DNA of 64,000 bases from Natrinema pallidum DSM 3751 (lineage in GTDB: Archaea; Halobacteriota; Halobacteria; Halobacteriales; Natrialbaceae): positions 1-64,000 of the forward strand of contig NZ_AOII01000037.1 in assembly GCF_000337615.1 (NCBI RefSeq), in the 5' to 3' direction. Below are positions 1-9,058 of the stretch, piece by piece; positions within the stretch are counted from its first letter, which is position 1; each line of letters starts with the position of its first letter. Made by a program: the position numbers and the translations under genes. Below the pieces are notes generated by a model that saw nothing but the letters and a program-made list of their open reading frames with translations, was not told the origin of the DNA and did no database searches.

Positions 1-17
1 ATGTGTATAAGAGACAG
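1..17. other. Tn5/Nextera mosaic-end adapter remnant (artefact)
   Basis: The 17 bases are identical to the last 17 bases of the 19-bp Tn5 transposase mosaic end used in tagmentation libraries. The grpE reading frame runs cleanly up to base 18 and the adapter replaces whatever followed. These bases are library sequence at a contig edge, not chromosome. Confidence 0.93.
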
Positions 18-749
18 GTCCTCGAGAATCCGGTCGAACTCGCGTAGCGTCATCTCGACGCCGTCCCGGAGGCTCTCGGCGTCGCCGCTGTCCTCCTCGA
101 GAGCGCGTTTGAGGTTGTCGCGGACGCCGATGAGTCGCTCGACGAGGTCCTCGGCGGCGCGGTCTTTGATCTGTTGTTGGCGCTTTTTCGCGCGTTTCTT
201 GTAATTCTGGAAATCCGCCTGCTTGCGCTTGAGCCGACTTTCGAGGTCCTCGATCTCCTCGCTGTACTCCTCGAGTCGCTCGTCGCGCTCGTTGACGGCC
301 TGCTCGTACTCGTCCAGTTCGTCCTGAAGGTCGCCGATGGTTTCGGCCTGTGACTCGATGCGCTCCGTGAGGTCCTCGAGTTCCTCGCGCTGGTCGTTGA
401 CGGTCCCGTTGAGATTACGGGCCTCCTCGACGATGGAGCCGACCTTGCGGGCGAGTTCGTCGTCGTACTCCGTGACCCGATCGAGCACGTGCTGGATGTC
501 ATCGCTCGTTTCGGGCGCGTCGTCGGCCTCTCCAGCCGTCTCGGTATCCTGTTCCGCGTCGACCGTTCCGTCGGGCGTATCGGCGTCCGCGCTCGTGGCT
601 GCCGATTCCGAGTCGGCCGCCTCGGGAGTCGGTTCCGATTCCCCATCCGTCGACGCCGCGGGACCCACGTCGGTCGGCTCGCCGTCGTCGGAGTCCGTCG
701 CGGACGGGACACCCTGGGCTGACGTGTCCGTGCCCTCGTCTTCGCTCAT
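18..749 (-). CDS. grpE: GrpE, nucleotide exchange factor of DnaK (3' part cut off)
   Basis: 244 codons are visible from the ATG at 749. Residues 1-80 form an Asp/Glu/Ser-rich tail of the kind found on halophilic GrpE. Residues 80-185 are a heptad-rich coiled coil that would form the dimer stalk. The signature follows: FQNYKKRAKKRQQQIK, then an EDLVERLIGVRDNLKRALE-type helix, then GVEMTLREFDRILED, which is the GrpE core. The C-terminal beta domain is missing because adapter bases replace the rest of the gene. GrpE releases ADP from DnaK in the Hsp70 cycle in the cytoplasm; dnaK probably lies beyond the contig edge, as is usual. A TATA-like box sits 26 nt before the ATG. The family call is secure. 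Confidence 0.93.
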
Positions 750-770
750 ATGCCAGTCAACGAACAGCGG

Positions 771-778
771 TAATAAAA
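771..778 (-). promoter_or_regulatory. TATA box of grpE
   Basis: On the minus strand the motif reads CTTTTATTA, centred about 26 nt before the grpE ATG. That spacing fits a leaderless haloarchaeal transcript. Seen in sequence; the function is inferred. Confidence 0.55.
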
Positions 779-926
779 GGGTTGAGGTACCCGGATCACG
801 GTGGCCGAGCGAGAACACGGCGTTGCCGTGCGGGGATGGTAACCGCGATCACCGGTTCGACGGTCGATACTGATAGGGCGCTGCGTCGACGGAAAACATC
901 ATAACCATTGTGTCCGTTCTAGGAGT

Positions 927-1301
927 ATGAGTCAAGATGACAGGGAAATCGTCGCAGACGTAATGTCAACGCCGCTGGAGACGATTTCGGGAGATGAGAC
1001 GGTAATGGAGGCGACGAAACGGATGCGCGAGACGGAGATCAACGCGTTGGTCGTTCGAACCTCGCCGCGGGCGATCATCAGCAGTACGGATGTCCTCGAC
1101 GCCGTCGCTGCCGGCCGAGACGTTTCGGAGTTGACCGTGTCCGACGTGATGACGACCGACGTCGAGACCGCCACCCCGGACCTCTACATGGAAGAGGTCG
1201 CCGCGATGATGACCACCTACGGTATCAAACACCTCCCGGTCGTCGACGACGACTACGTCGGGATGGTCTCCTCGACCGACGTCACCGCCCATCTTTCGTA
1301 A
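927..1301 (+). CDS. CBS domain pair protein
   Basis: This 124-aa cytosolic protein consists almost only of two CBS motifs: VADVMSTPLETI with INALVV and SSTDVLDAVA (residues 9-60), and VSDVMTTDVETA with IKHLPVVDDDYVG and SSTDVTAHL (residues 70-122). CBS pairs form a Bateman module that binds adenine nucleotides or SAM and signals energy state. With no enzymatic domain attached, this one probably acts as a free-standing sensor or regulator; its partner is unknown. It is monocistronic, with a short AT-rich stretch (catcataac) about 25 nt before the ATG. The family is clear; the ligand is not. Confidence 0.88.
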   Translation: MSQDDREIVADVMSTPLETISGDETVMEATKRMRETEINALVVRTSPRAIISSTDVLDAVAAGRDVSELTVSDVMTTDVETATPDLYMEEVAAMMTTYGIKHLPVVDDDYVGMVSSTDVTAHLS

Positions 1302-1382
1302 GGTCGAGCGCGGAGGCAGTTCGCTGCTCTCGATATCACTGACACCGGACAGTATTTGTACGCCCTGCCCCGACTGTGGCCC

Positions 1383-2819
1383 GTGACGAGGGCAGCGAGC
1401 GGCACCGGGACCGTGATCGAACTCCGGTACGAGGACGGGACGATCCGCATCGACGGCCTCGAGGAGTCGTCGGTCTCGCCGTCGACGCTCCGACCGTCGG
1501 TCCCCGCCCTCGAGGCGGACTCACGAACGGACGGCTGGCGGGTTCCCGCCGGCAGCTACGCCGATTTACGGGCCGCCATAGCGGAGACGGCCCTCGCGGT
1601 CGACGATCGCGTCCTCGACCTCGCGTCCGTTCCGGCGCTCCGGTCGGCGTACGAACTCCGCGACTATCAGACGACGGCGCTCGAGACCTGGCTTGCGACC
1701 GACCGCTGGGCCGACGGCCCCGCTCTCGAGTCCGTCGGGCGAGCGCCCGCCGGCGTCCTCGAACTCCCGACCGGCAGCGGGAAGACGGTCATCGCGCTGC
1801 AGGCGATCGAACGGCTCTCGGTCCCGACGCTCGTCGTCGTCCCGACGATTGACCTCCTCGAGCAGTGGGAACGCGAACTCGACCGCGAGTTCGACGTTCC
1901 GATCGGTCGCTTCGGCGGCGGGGAACAGCGCCTCGAACCGATCACCGTCTCGACGTACGATTCGGCGTATCTCAAGGCGGATTCGGTCGGCGACCGGTTC
2001 GGTTGCGTCGTCTTCGACGAGGTCCACCACCTCGGCGGCGAGGGGTATCGCGAAATCCCCCGGCTGCTCGCCGCGCCGGCACGGCTCGGGCTGACCGCGA
2101 CGTTCGAGCGGCCCGACGGTGCCCACGAGGTGATCGAAGAGATCGTCGGCCCGCTGGTCCATCGGGTCGACGTGGACGAACTCGCGGGGGACCACCTCGC
2201 GAACTACGACGTCAAGCGACTCGCGGTCTCGCTCACCCCTGCAGAGCGCGCGGAGTACGACCGGATGCAGGGGATTTTCACGGAGTACCTCGCGAAGTCG
2301 GGTATCGACATGCGGAGCGGATCGGACTATCAGGAACTCGTCAAGCGCTCCGGCACCGATCCCGAGGCTCGCGAGGCGCTGCTCGCTCGCCAGCGCGCGC
2401 GGGAACTCATGCTCGGGAGCGAGAACAAACTCGAGACGCTGGCGGGGATTCTCGACGACCACCGCAGCGAGCGGACGATCGTCTTTACCGCCCACAACGA
2501 CCTCGCATACGACGTCAGCGAGCGGTTTCTGATCCCGACGATCACCCACCAGACCGGTGCCGCGGAGCGCCGGGAGATCTTGGAGCGCTTTCGCGAGGGG
2601 ACCTATACCCGGATCGCGACCTCGAACGTGCTCGACGAGGGCGTCGACGTGCCCGATGCAACCGTCGCTGTCGTGCTCTCCGGCAGCGGCAGCGAGCGCG
2701 AGTTCACGCAGCGACTCGGGCGAATCCTGCGACCGACCGCCGACGGCGGACGCGCGCTGCTCTACGAGGTCGTCAGCGAGGAGACCGGGGAGGAGCGCGT
2801 CGCCGATAGACGCCGGTAA
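1383..2819 (+). CDS. XPB/Rad25-like superfamily 2 DNA helicase
   Basis: An SF2 helicase of about 478 aa. An N-terminal damage-recognition-like region with RDYQTTALETW (Q-motif-like) is followed by motif I PTGSGKTVIAL, motif II DEVHHLGGEGYREIP, motif III GLTATFERPDG, then HTDN-type motif IV, a motif V region SNVLDEGVDVPDA and motif VI QRLGRILRP. DEVHH and the overall size match archaeal XPB, which unwinds DNA during repair. The reading frame is open from a TTG at 1356, but I prefer the GTG at 1383: a TATA-like GTATTTGTA lies 27 nt upstream, giving a leaderless start. A GTG at 1413 would also keep the whole fold. The start is uncertain; the family is not. Confidence 0.88.
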   Translation: MTRAASGTGTVIELRYEDGTIRIDGLEESSVSPSTLRPSVPALEADSRTDGWRVPAGSYADLRAAIAETALAVDDRVLDLASVPALRSAYELRDYQTTALETWLATDRWADGPALESVGRAPAGVLELPTGSGKTVIALQAIERLSVPTLVVVPTIDLLEQWERELDREFDVPIGRFGGGEQRLEPITVSTYDSAYLKADSVGDRFGCVVFDEVHHLGGEGYREIPRLLAAPARLGLTATFERPDGAHEVIEEIVGPLVHRVDVDELAGDHLANYDVKRLAVSLTPAERAEYDRMQGIFTEYLAKSGIDMRSGSDYQELVKRSGTDPEAREALLARQRARELMLGSENKLETLAGILDDHRSERTIVFTAHNDLAYDVSERFLIPTITHQTGAAERREILERFREGTYTRIATSNVLDEGVDVPDATVAVVLSGSGSEREFTQRLGRILRPTADGGRALLYEVVSEETGEERVADRRR

Positions 2820-3015
2820 CGATTTCCCTCCCGGGCTTCCGGTAGCCGTTCGGTTGACGGTTCGGTCGGCATCGATCTCCGTCGACGCGGCCGGTCGTCC
2901 CGCGACCGACGCGGCGCTGCTCGCATCGCTGGACACCGACCGCACTCGAGACGGCGTCGCTGACGGCGATGGGAGCGACACGCGAACGGGTATCCGTAGT
3001 CGTCCGTTCGGCGTC

Positions 3016-3225
3016 TCAGTCCGAGATCGGCTGCACCTCGACTTGATCGGAGCGGGAGGCAACGTAGCGGGCGACTTCGATGTGGGTATGGGTTTCGACG
3101 AGGTGACCCTCGAGCGTCCGGTCGAGTTCGAGTACGTCGCGGCAGATCGGACACTCGACCGGCGGTTTGAATACCATCTGTTCGTCACTCTCCGCCCGGT
3201 CGAGGGAAATCGATACAGCATGCAT
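3016..3225 (-). CDS. Small C2H2-type zinc finger protein
   Basis: A 69-aa protein with one C2H2 finger: CPIC at residues 24-27, then HLVETH with H-x4-H spacing 13 residues later, followed by a polar tail. The ATG at 3225 was chosen because upstream codons lose the acidic character. It is divergent from the uracil-DNA glycosylase gene at 3458, so the two share a 232-nt promoter region. Such small zinc fingers are common in haloarchaea; most lack a known role, and DNA, RNA or protein binding are all possible. Coding is supported by the intact finger and acidic composition. Confidence 0.72.
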   Translation of the reverse strand: MHAVSISLDRAESDEQMVFKPPVECPICRDVLELDRTLEGHLVETHTHIEVARYVASRSDQVEVQPISD

Positions 3226-3457
3226 ATGCCCGCGGATCCGTAATCGGGGTCGGCCGGGACGGACTCGAGCATCCCCGCGGTCGACGCGTCGCGGGCGTCC
3301 TGCTGCCGAAACGTCAATCACTAGTGTCCGCTGGACGGGCAGATGCACAGCACTGAGACGGCGCGAAACGCCGACCGCCGGGACGGCGGTGTTTCGGCCA
3401 GGACGGGAGGAGACGCAGCGAAAAGGCGTTTCCTCGAGCGGGGCGTATTCCGACGGG

Positions 3458-4018
3458 ATGACCGAAGACCCGCCGACCGACTGGCAATTCGAGACGGTGT
3501 TTGCAGACGCGCTCGAGGCGGTTCCGGACGAGCAGTTCGACCGCGACCGATTCGTTCCGGGTGTCGGGCCGCTGTCGGCGGCCGTCGCGCTCGTTGGTGA
3601 GGCACCGGGGAAGCAGGAGGTCACGCAGGGCGAACCCTTCGTCGGGCAGGCGGGGCAGCAACTGGACCGCGCGCTCGAGGCGATCGGCTCCGACCGGCGG
3701 GACCTGTACGTGACCAACCTAGTGAAGGTGCGGCCGCCGGCGAACCGCGACCCCCACGTCGACGAGATCGAGGCCTGGCGGCCGGTGCTCGAAGCCGAAC
3801 TCGAGCGCGTCGATCCGGCCGTGCTCGTCCCGCTGGGGAGTTTCGCGACGGCCGAACTCCTCGGGACCGATGCGACGATCACCGACCTGCACGGGCGAGC
3901 GTTCGAGCGCGGGGGGCGGACCGTTGTCCCGGCGTTTCACCCGGCCGCGGCGCTGTACGATCGCAGCAAGGTCGACGCCGTCGAATCGGATCTCGAGACC
4001 GCTCTCGAGGCGGTGTAG
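3458..4018 (+). CDS. udg: Family 4 uracil-DNA glycosylase
   Basis: A 186-aa enzyme that removes uracil from DNA to start base-excision repair. Motif A GEAPGKQEVTQGEPFVGQAG is the hallmark of family 4, and the C-terminal motif is seen as PAFHPAAALYD (HPAA). The central TNLVKVRPPANRDP matches the conserved TNxVKxRPPxNR segment. In many thermophilic family 4 enzymes four cysteines hold an Fe-S cluster. I see no cysteine in this protein, so it appears to be a cluster-free variant. The ATG at 3458 is preferred over the longer upstream frame, which is basic and unlike halophilic protein. The gene stands alone, divergent from the zinc finger gene. Confidence 0.9.
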   Translation: MTEDPPTDWQFETVFADALEAVPDEQFDRDRFVPGVGPLSAAVALVGEAPGKQEVTQGEPFVGQAGQQLDRALEAIGSDRRDLYVTNLVKVRPPANRDPHVDEIEAWRPVLEAELERVDPAVLVPLGSFATAELLGTDATITDLHGRAFERGGRTVVPAFHPAAALYDRSKVDAVESDLETALEAV

Positions 4019-4135
4019 TGTCCCGGCGTTCGGTTCACCGGTGGTGGTGCGCTTTCGTCCCTGCAGCAGCACCGCACCGGTTCGCTCGTTACGTCCATTG
4101 ATGGCGTTCCCGCACGTACTGTCCCCCGATGACCG

Positions 4136-4423
4136 ATGCGTAAGTCCCATATCGCGGTTCTCGACCGTCTCGTCGACGGCGAGACGGCCGTCCTGCTGCT
4201 CGAGGCCGAGGGGGACGTGGTCGACGAGCGAACCGTCGCCGTCGAGACGCTGCCCGAAACCGGCCGACACGAGGGTGCCGTCTTCGAGGTGACCGTCGCG
4301 GAGGACGCGCTGCTCGAGGCCACGTACCGGGCGGATATCGAACGCGAGCGCCGGGAATCGACGCGGGAGCGGTTCGATCGGCTATCGGAACGGCTGTCGG
4401 ACGCCGATCGCGGCGAGGAGTAG
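4136..4423 (+). CDS. DUF3006 family protein
   Basis: A 95-aa acidic soluble protein. The first 60 residues form a compact beta-rich domain (AVLDRLVDGETAVLLLE, then a DERTVAVETLP segment) that matches DUF3006. The C-terminal 30 residues are a charged helix (DIERERRESTRERFDRLSE). The function of DUF3006 is unknown. Here it lies 117 nt after the uracil-DNA glycosylase gene on the same strand, which may be chance. Confidence 0.78.
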   Translation: MRKSHIAVLDRLVDGETAVLLLEAEGDVVDERTVAVETLPETGRHEGAVFEVTVAEDALLEATYRADIERERRESTRERFDRLSERLSDADRGEE

Positions 4424-4706
4424 CACCACTCGGCCGGACGCGGAATCGAACGGGAGGAGGCCGAACCGGGATGGTTCGGGGGGATGACAGACGGCGACTG
4501 CCGTCCGTGTGGACCGCAGTGTGCCGCCAGCGCCATCTTTCACGGGGGGTGCATTAGCAATGGTGCCAAACTGTATCGGTGGGGAGACTCGTTCGTCTCC
4601 GTTCGGTGCGTGCCCTCCTTCGCTCGACCGAGATACGGATCCGCCGGATGCGATCGGAACGGATCCGATGGGTAGCTTCAAGACGGTTCTCGAGACAGGA
4701 ACGGCT

Positions 4707-5207
4707 ATGTTACGATCGTTCGACGGGACGGAACCGCAGGTAGCCGACTCCGCATACGTCGATGACGCCGCGGTCGTCATCGGCGATGTCGTCATCGAGG
4801 CGGATGCCAGCGTCTGGCCGAACACGACGCTGCGCGGCGATCACGGGACGATCGTCGTCGGCGAGGGGGCCAACGTTCAGGACAACGCCGTCCTCCACGA
4901 GACGGCCGAACTCGCACCCTACTCGACGGTCGGCCACAGTGCGATCGTCCACGACGCAACCGTCGCCGAGCGCGCGCTGGTCGGCATGAACGCGGTCGTC
5001 CTCGACGGTGCACACGTCGGCGAGGGAGCCGTCGTCGCCGCCGGCAGCGTCGTCACCGAAGGCACCGAGATCCCGGCATCGACGCTCGTCGCCGGGTCGC
5101 CCGCGGAACCGAAAACGGAGATCGAGGACGCCCACCTGCAGGCGACGGCCGACCGGTACGTCGACCTCTCGACGGAGCACGCGGAGACGTCCGAACGACT
5201 CGACTGA
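4707..5207 (+). CDS. Gamma-class carbonic anhydrase-like hexapeptide protein
   Basis: A 166-aa left-handed beta-helix protein. Hexapeptide repeats (VIGDVVIEADASVWPNTTL and onward) run through residues 20-135, followed by a C-terminal helix. The zinc ligand pattern of gamma carbonic anhydrases is present: H in VLHE, then H in VGHSAIVHDA, which supplies the paired histidines, and RGDHG before them. The likely reaction is reversible CO2 hydration; some relatives are only structural or act on other substrates. The ATG at 4707 was chosen because the upstream extension is cysteine/proline-rich and not halophilic. Confidence 0.85.
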   Translation: MLRSFDGTEPQVADSAYVDDAAVVIGDVVIEADASVWPNTTLRGDHGTIVVGEGANVQDNAVLHETAELAPYSTVGHSAIVHDATVAERALVGMNAVVLDGAHVGEGAVVAAGSVVTEGTEIPASTLVAGSPAEPKTEIEDAHLQATADRYVDLSTEHAETSERLD

Positions 5208-5225
5208 CAGCGGCTGAAGCCGGCG

Positions 5226-6266
5226 TTAGCGTGTGGCCTCGTCGTCCACACCGAAGATGACCTCGCGAACGTCGTCGACGCCAGCCCGGCGAACCACGGC
5301 CCGGACCGGATCGCGCGCGCCGGCGAGGTTGTCCGAGTCACCGTCGAGGACCAGCAAGCGGGCCTCCCGTCCGGGTTCGACCAGCCCGTACTCGAGACCG
5401 GCGATCTCGGCCCCGTTGATCGTCGCCATCCGGAGGATTTCGGCGGCCGGCAGTGCGGAAAGCTTCGCCAGGAACTCCATCTCGCGGAACATCGACGGCG
5501 AGTTGAGCATCACGTTGTCCGTCCCCAGCGCGAGCGTCGTCCGCTCGTGTAGCTCCGCGTAGGGCGACAGCCCCACGTCGGTCACGAGGTTCGAGCGCGG
5601 GCAGACGACGATCGGTATCTCGCTGTCCGCGATCCGCTCCAGATGCACCCGTTCGGGGTGAACCATGTGTACCAGGAAGTCAGGATCGAGATCCAGCGCC
5701 GGGTTGATGTCGCTCTCGTCGACTTCCCCGGCGTGGATGCCGAACGGCTTGCCCGCCTCGCGCGTCGCCGTCCGTTCCCGATCGAAGCTGTCGTCGTTGG
5801 CCCCGCTCGCGCCGAACCCGTCGCCGGCGTGCATCGCGTCGATCGACCCGCGTGCGAACGACAGCGCGTCGATCGCGAGGTCGCTCGCGGCGTCCTCGAG
5901 CATGCGGACGCCGTCGACGCCCCCCTCCCGGAAGTCCAGACAGGCGGCCGTCCCAGCATCCCGCATGCACCGCAGCGATCGTTCCATCGCGGTCACGAGT
6001 TCGTCCCGGTCGGCGTCCCGGAGCAGCCGGTGTTTCAGGCCGTCGGGCGGCGCGACCAGTTCCTCGAGCGAGAGCCCGCCGCCGGCCTCCTTGGCGATCG
6101 AGTCGCCGATGTGGGTGTGGGCGTTGACGAACGCTGGCAGGATGATATCGTCGCTCTCGACGGACTCCTCCTCGATAGCCTCGATGCGGCCGTCGTCATC
6201 GATGACGACCCGTCCCTCGACGGGTTCGAACTCGCGGCCGCGGAGGATCGTTCCCGTTCGTTCCAT
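5226..6266 (-). CDS. Metal-dependent amidohydrolase (deaminase-like)
   Basis: A 346-aa TIM-barrel amidohydrolase. Residues 1-40 and the C-terminal 40 residues form the beta sandwich typical of the family. Metal-binding elements are AFVNAHTHIGDS (HxH, residues 47-58), FGIHAGEVDE (around 195), VHMVHPERVH (around 215) and the catalytic Asp in LALGTDNVMLNSP (around 268). This layout matches cytosine/adenosine-deaminase-like amidohydrolases; the substrate cannot be read from sequence. It is convergent with the carbonic anhydrase gene (18 nt between stops). Confidence 0.85.
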   Translation of the reverse strand: MERTGTILRGREFEPVEGRVVIDDDGRIEAIEEESVESDDIILPAFVNAHTHIGDSIAKEAGGGLSLEELVAPPDGLKHRLLRDADRDELVTAMERSLRCMRDAGTAACLDFREGGVDGVRMLEDAASDLAIDALSFARGSIDAMHAGDGFGASGANDDSFDRERTATREAGKPFGIHAGEVDESDINPALDLDPDFLVHMVHPERVHLERIADSEIPIVVCPRSNLVTDVGLSPYAELHERTTLALGTDNVMLNSPSMFREMEFLAKLSALPAAEILRMATINGAEIAGLEYGLVEPGREARLLVLDGDSDNLAGARDPVRAVVRRAGVDDVREVIFGVDDEATR

Positions 6267-6456
6267 ACGCGTCAGTTCTCGGTCAGCGCCTTCAACGGTT
6301 CGGGGTGGGATCGACGCGCGGACTCGTCTCTCGGTCTCGATCGATGCGGACGGGGTGGCGAGCGATTCGACCGGCCCCGAAGGGGGAGACGCGAGCCTGA
6401 ATCGGCTCCCCTGCCGCCCCGTCAGGGACGGCGGCCGTCATAGCCGTCTGGTCCCG

Positions 6457-7689
6457 CTACTCGACGAACTGGTCCAGGGTCGCGTCCATCCCGTCCCGGA
6501 CCTCGCTGACCAGCGCCCCGTCGATATCCAGTCCGAGTACGTCCACCGCTGCCCGACCGACTCGGTCGCGCAGATCGCTCGGCGAGTAGACCCCGAGTCG
6601 CCACTGGGAGAACTGGGCCGCCCGGAGCGCCTCCACGAGCGGCGACTGCTGGCCGAGTTGTCGGATCTCGCCGTTGACCATCACGCGGGTCGTCGATTCG
6701 GTCATCGATGGGCGACTCGGCACGTCGAGGATGACGCGTGCCGGATCGACCCCCGCCCGATCGCTGATCTCGCGCTCGAACTCGCGGATCGTTCCGTGAT
6801 CCGACTCGATAATCCCTCCGGGGACGTCGTTCATCTCGGCCCACACCGCCCGCTTGAACAGGTCTCGCTGGTCCAATCGCCGGGAGAACTCGCTCGTCGC
6901 CGCACACGAGCGTAGGGCCGCGATCAGATCGTGATCGTCCATCCGCTGGAGGCTCTCGGCGTCGATGTCCGGCCCGGACGCCTCGAGCAGCCGTTCCGTC
7001 GCCCGGCGGAGCATCGCCTTGCTGATTCGGGCGACGCTGTGGCTGTAGACGGTCGGGTTCATCAGCGCCCGCGCGACCAGCAGGCTCTCGGCGGTCTGGA
7101 CGTTGCCCTCGTCGAGGACGAGTTCGCCGTCGACGAAGGTTAGCTCCCGGACCAGTCGGCCGTGATCGATCGTCCCGTAGGGAACGCCGGTGTGATGCGC
7201 GTCGCGCACCAGGTAGTCCATCCGATCCACGTCGAGTTCGCCCGAGACGAGCTGGCCGAACCGGCCCTCGCCGGCGACCAATCCCGCGACCGCCTCGGGG
7301 TCGAGGTCGTGCTCCCGAAGCACGTCCCCGACGGCCCCGTCGGCGAGCAGGTCGTCGACGTCGTCGTGGTAGCGCCCCGTTCGGCGGTAGGTCAGCGACT
7401 CGAGGTTGTGACTGAACGGGCCATGACCGACGTCGTGGAGCAGGGCGGCGGCGTGAACTCGGCGGGCTTGTCGCCCTTCGATCCCGAGTCGCTCGAGGGC
7501 TTCGCAGGCGAGATGATAGACGCCGAGGCTGTGTTCGAAGCGAGTGTGGTTGGCCGAGGGGTAGACCAGGGAGACGGTGCCGAGTTGGCTGATGTGTCGC
7601 AGCCGCTGTACCGCCGGCGTATCCAGTAGATCACGGGCGACGCCGTCGACCTGGATGTGGTCGTGGACGCTATCCTTGATGATCTTCAT
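6457..7689 (-). CDS. HD-domain phosphohydrolase (dNTPase/SAMHD1-like)
   Basis: A 410-aa cytosolic protein with a metal-dependent HD domain: HTRFEHSLGVYHL (first His), LLHDVGHGPFSH (the HD pair, residues 75-86) and DVDRMDYLVRDAHHTG (fourth ligand region, about 145-160). This is the layout of the YdhJ/SAMHD1-like group, which cleaves dNTPs or other phosphoesters. The C-terminal 180 residues are mixed alpha/beta and typical of the archaeal members. The ATG at 7689 starts MKIIKDSVHDHIQ, the conserved family N-terminus. Substrate unknown. Confidence 0.85.
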   Translation of the reverse strand: MKIIKDSVHDHIQVDGVARDLLDTPAVQRLRHISQLGTVSLVYPSANHTRFEHSLGVYHLACEALERLGIEGRQARRVHAAALLHDVGHGPFSHNLESLTYRRTGRYHDDVDDLLADGAVGDVLREHDLDPEAVAGLVAGEGRFGQLVSGELDVDRMDYLVRDAHHTGVPYGTIDHGRLVRELTFVDGELVLDEGNVQTAESLLVARALMNPTVYSHSVARISKAMLRRATERLLEASGPDIDAESLQRMDDHDLIAALRSCAATSEFSRRLDQRDLFKRAVWAEMNDVPGGIIESDHGTIREFEREISDRAGVDPARVILDVPSRPSMTESTTRVMVNGEIRQLGQQSPLVEALRAAQFSQWRLGVYSPSDLRDRVGRAAVDVLGLDIDGALVSEVRDGMDATLDQFVE

Positions 7690-7777
7690 TGGTTGCAGTT
7701 GGGCCCGTTCGTACAAAAACTGTCGTCTCCTAGTGTCGATCGCGTCGGCTGCGTTGCCGTCGTGTCCGACGGACCGA

Positions 7778-8902
7778 TTACGGCGACACCCACTCCCCGC
7801 GGTCGTCGCTGCGCTCGATCGCGTCGAGTACTTGCTGCGCGGCGAGACCGTCGTCGAAGTTCGGTTCGAACGCGTGTCCGTTTGCGACCGCACTGAGGAA
7901 CTCGTAGTTCTCGTGGACGAAGGTGTGTTCCCAGCCCAGCACGTGGCCCGGCGGCCACCAGTGGTCGACGTAGGGGTCGTTCTCGTCAGTGACCAGGATC
8001 GTCTCGTAGCCGCGGTCGCCCTCGCGGAGCACCTCGAGTTCGTTCAGGCGCTCGAGGGAGAACCGCAGGCTTCCGTTCGAGCCGTGGATCTCGATCGTGT
8101 GGTCGTTCTTGTGGCCCGTCGCGAACCGCGAGGCTTCGATCGTCCCCATCGCACCGTTTTCGAACTCGAGGTGCGCGGAGTAGGCGTCATCGACCGTCAC
8201 CGGTCTCGTTTCACCGTCGTCGTCCTCGACCGGCCGCTCGTCGACGAACGTCTGCAGGTGACCGCTGACCCGTTCGATCCCGCCGGCGAGATCGTCCGAG
8301 CCGACGAGAAAGCGGAGCAGATCGACCGTATGCGCGCCGAGATCACCCAGCGCACCCGATCCCGCGAGTTCCGCGTCGTTGCGCCACGACCACGGGGCGT
8401 CGGGGTCGACCAGCCAGTCCTGCAGGTAGCGGCCGCGGACGTGACGGAGTTCGCCGAGGTCGCCGTCCTCGAGCAGCCGCTTTGCGTACCTGATCGCGGG
8501 CACGAACCGGTAATTGAACGCACAGCCGGCGGGCACGTCGTCGCCCGCCGCGCGCGCCGTCTCGGCCATCACGCCGGCCTCCTCGAGCGTCGGCGCGAGC
8601 GGCTTCTCGCAGAAGACCGGCGTTCCAGCCTCGAGCGCGGCGACCGACGGCTCGCGGTGGACGTGATTGGGGCCGAGATTGTAGAAGACGTCCACGTCGT
8701 CGACGACCTCGACCCAGTCCGTCGAGATCGATGCGAACCCGAGACGGGCGGCGGCCTCGGTAAGCGCGTCCTCGTCGCGACCGACGAGCACGCTGCGTTC
8801 GATCTCGGGCGCGTCCGGGAAGAACATCGGCAGTCGCGCCATCGCGTTCGCGTGTGCCTTGCCCATGAACCGATAGCCGAGCACGCCGACCTCGAGTGTC
8901 AT
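7778..8902 (-). CDS. Gfo/Idh/MocA family NAD(P)-dependent oxidoreductase
   Basis: A 374-aa enzyme. The N-terminal Rossmann domain starts EVGVLGYRFMGKAHANA (a variant GxxxxG dinucleotide site) and carries the family motif CEKPLAPT (EKP, residues 97-104). The C-terminal domain includes GALGDLGAHTVDLLRF (the GGxxxDxGxHxxD-like active site), with His predicted catalytic. The C-terminal GHVLGWEHTFVHENYEF is shared with inositol/sugar dehydrogenase-like members. It probably oxidises a polyol or sugar; the exact substrate cannot be told. It lies 88 nt upstream of the HD hydrolase start, on the same strand. Confidence 0.87.
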   Translation of the reverse strand: MTLEVGVLGYRFMGKAHANAMARLPMFFPDAPEIERSVLVGRDEDALTEAAARLGFASISTDWVEVVDDVDVFYNLGPNHVHREPSVAALEAGTPVFCEKPLAPTLEEAGVMAETARAAGDDVPAGCAFNYRFVPAIRYAKRLLEDGDLGELRHVRGRYLQDWLVDPDAPWSWRNDAELAGSGALGDLGAHTVDLLRFLVGSDDLAGGIERVSGHLQTFVDERPVEDDDGETRPVTVDDAYSAHLEFENGAMGTIEASRFATGHKNDHTIEIHGSNGSLRFSLERLNELEVLREGDRGYETILVTDENDPYVDHWWPPGHVLGWEHTFVHENYEFLSAVANGHAFEPNFDDGLAAQQVLDAIERSDDRGEWVSP

Positions 8903-9058
8903 GAGCGGTCGTTCATCGGCCCCGTAGTTAGCGCTTTGCCGTGTATCGACGGCACCGAGCCGTCGGTCGAGTCGATGACGTGCGCCCCGACGGGACCCAT
9001 CGACGGCCGCCGCAACCGTACGTTCGGAGTGACGGGACCGAACGCGAGCGGGCGTGGC

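Noticed and set aside
1566-3317. 583-codon minus-strand frame across the helicase and beyond
   Set aside because: It is antisense to motif-bearing XPB helicase code. In GC-rich haloarchaeal DNA long antisense frames are common, and the product has no recognisable domain.
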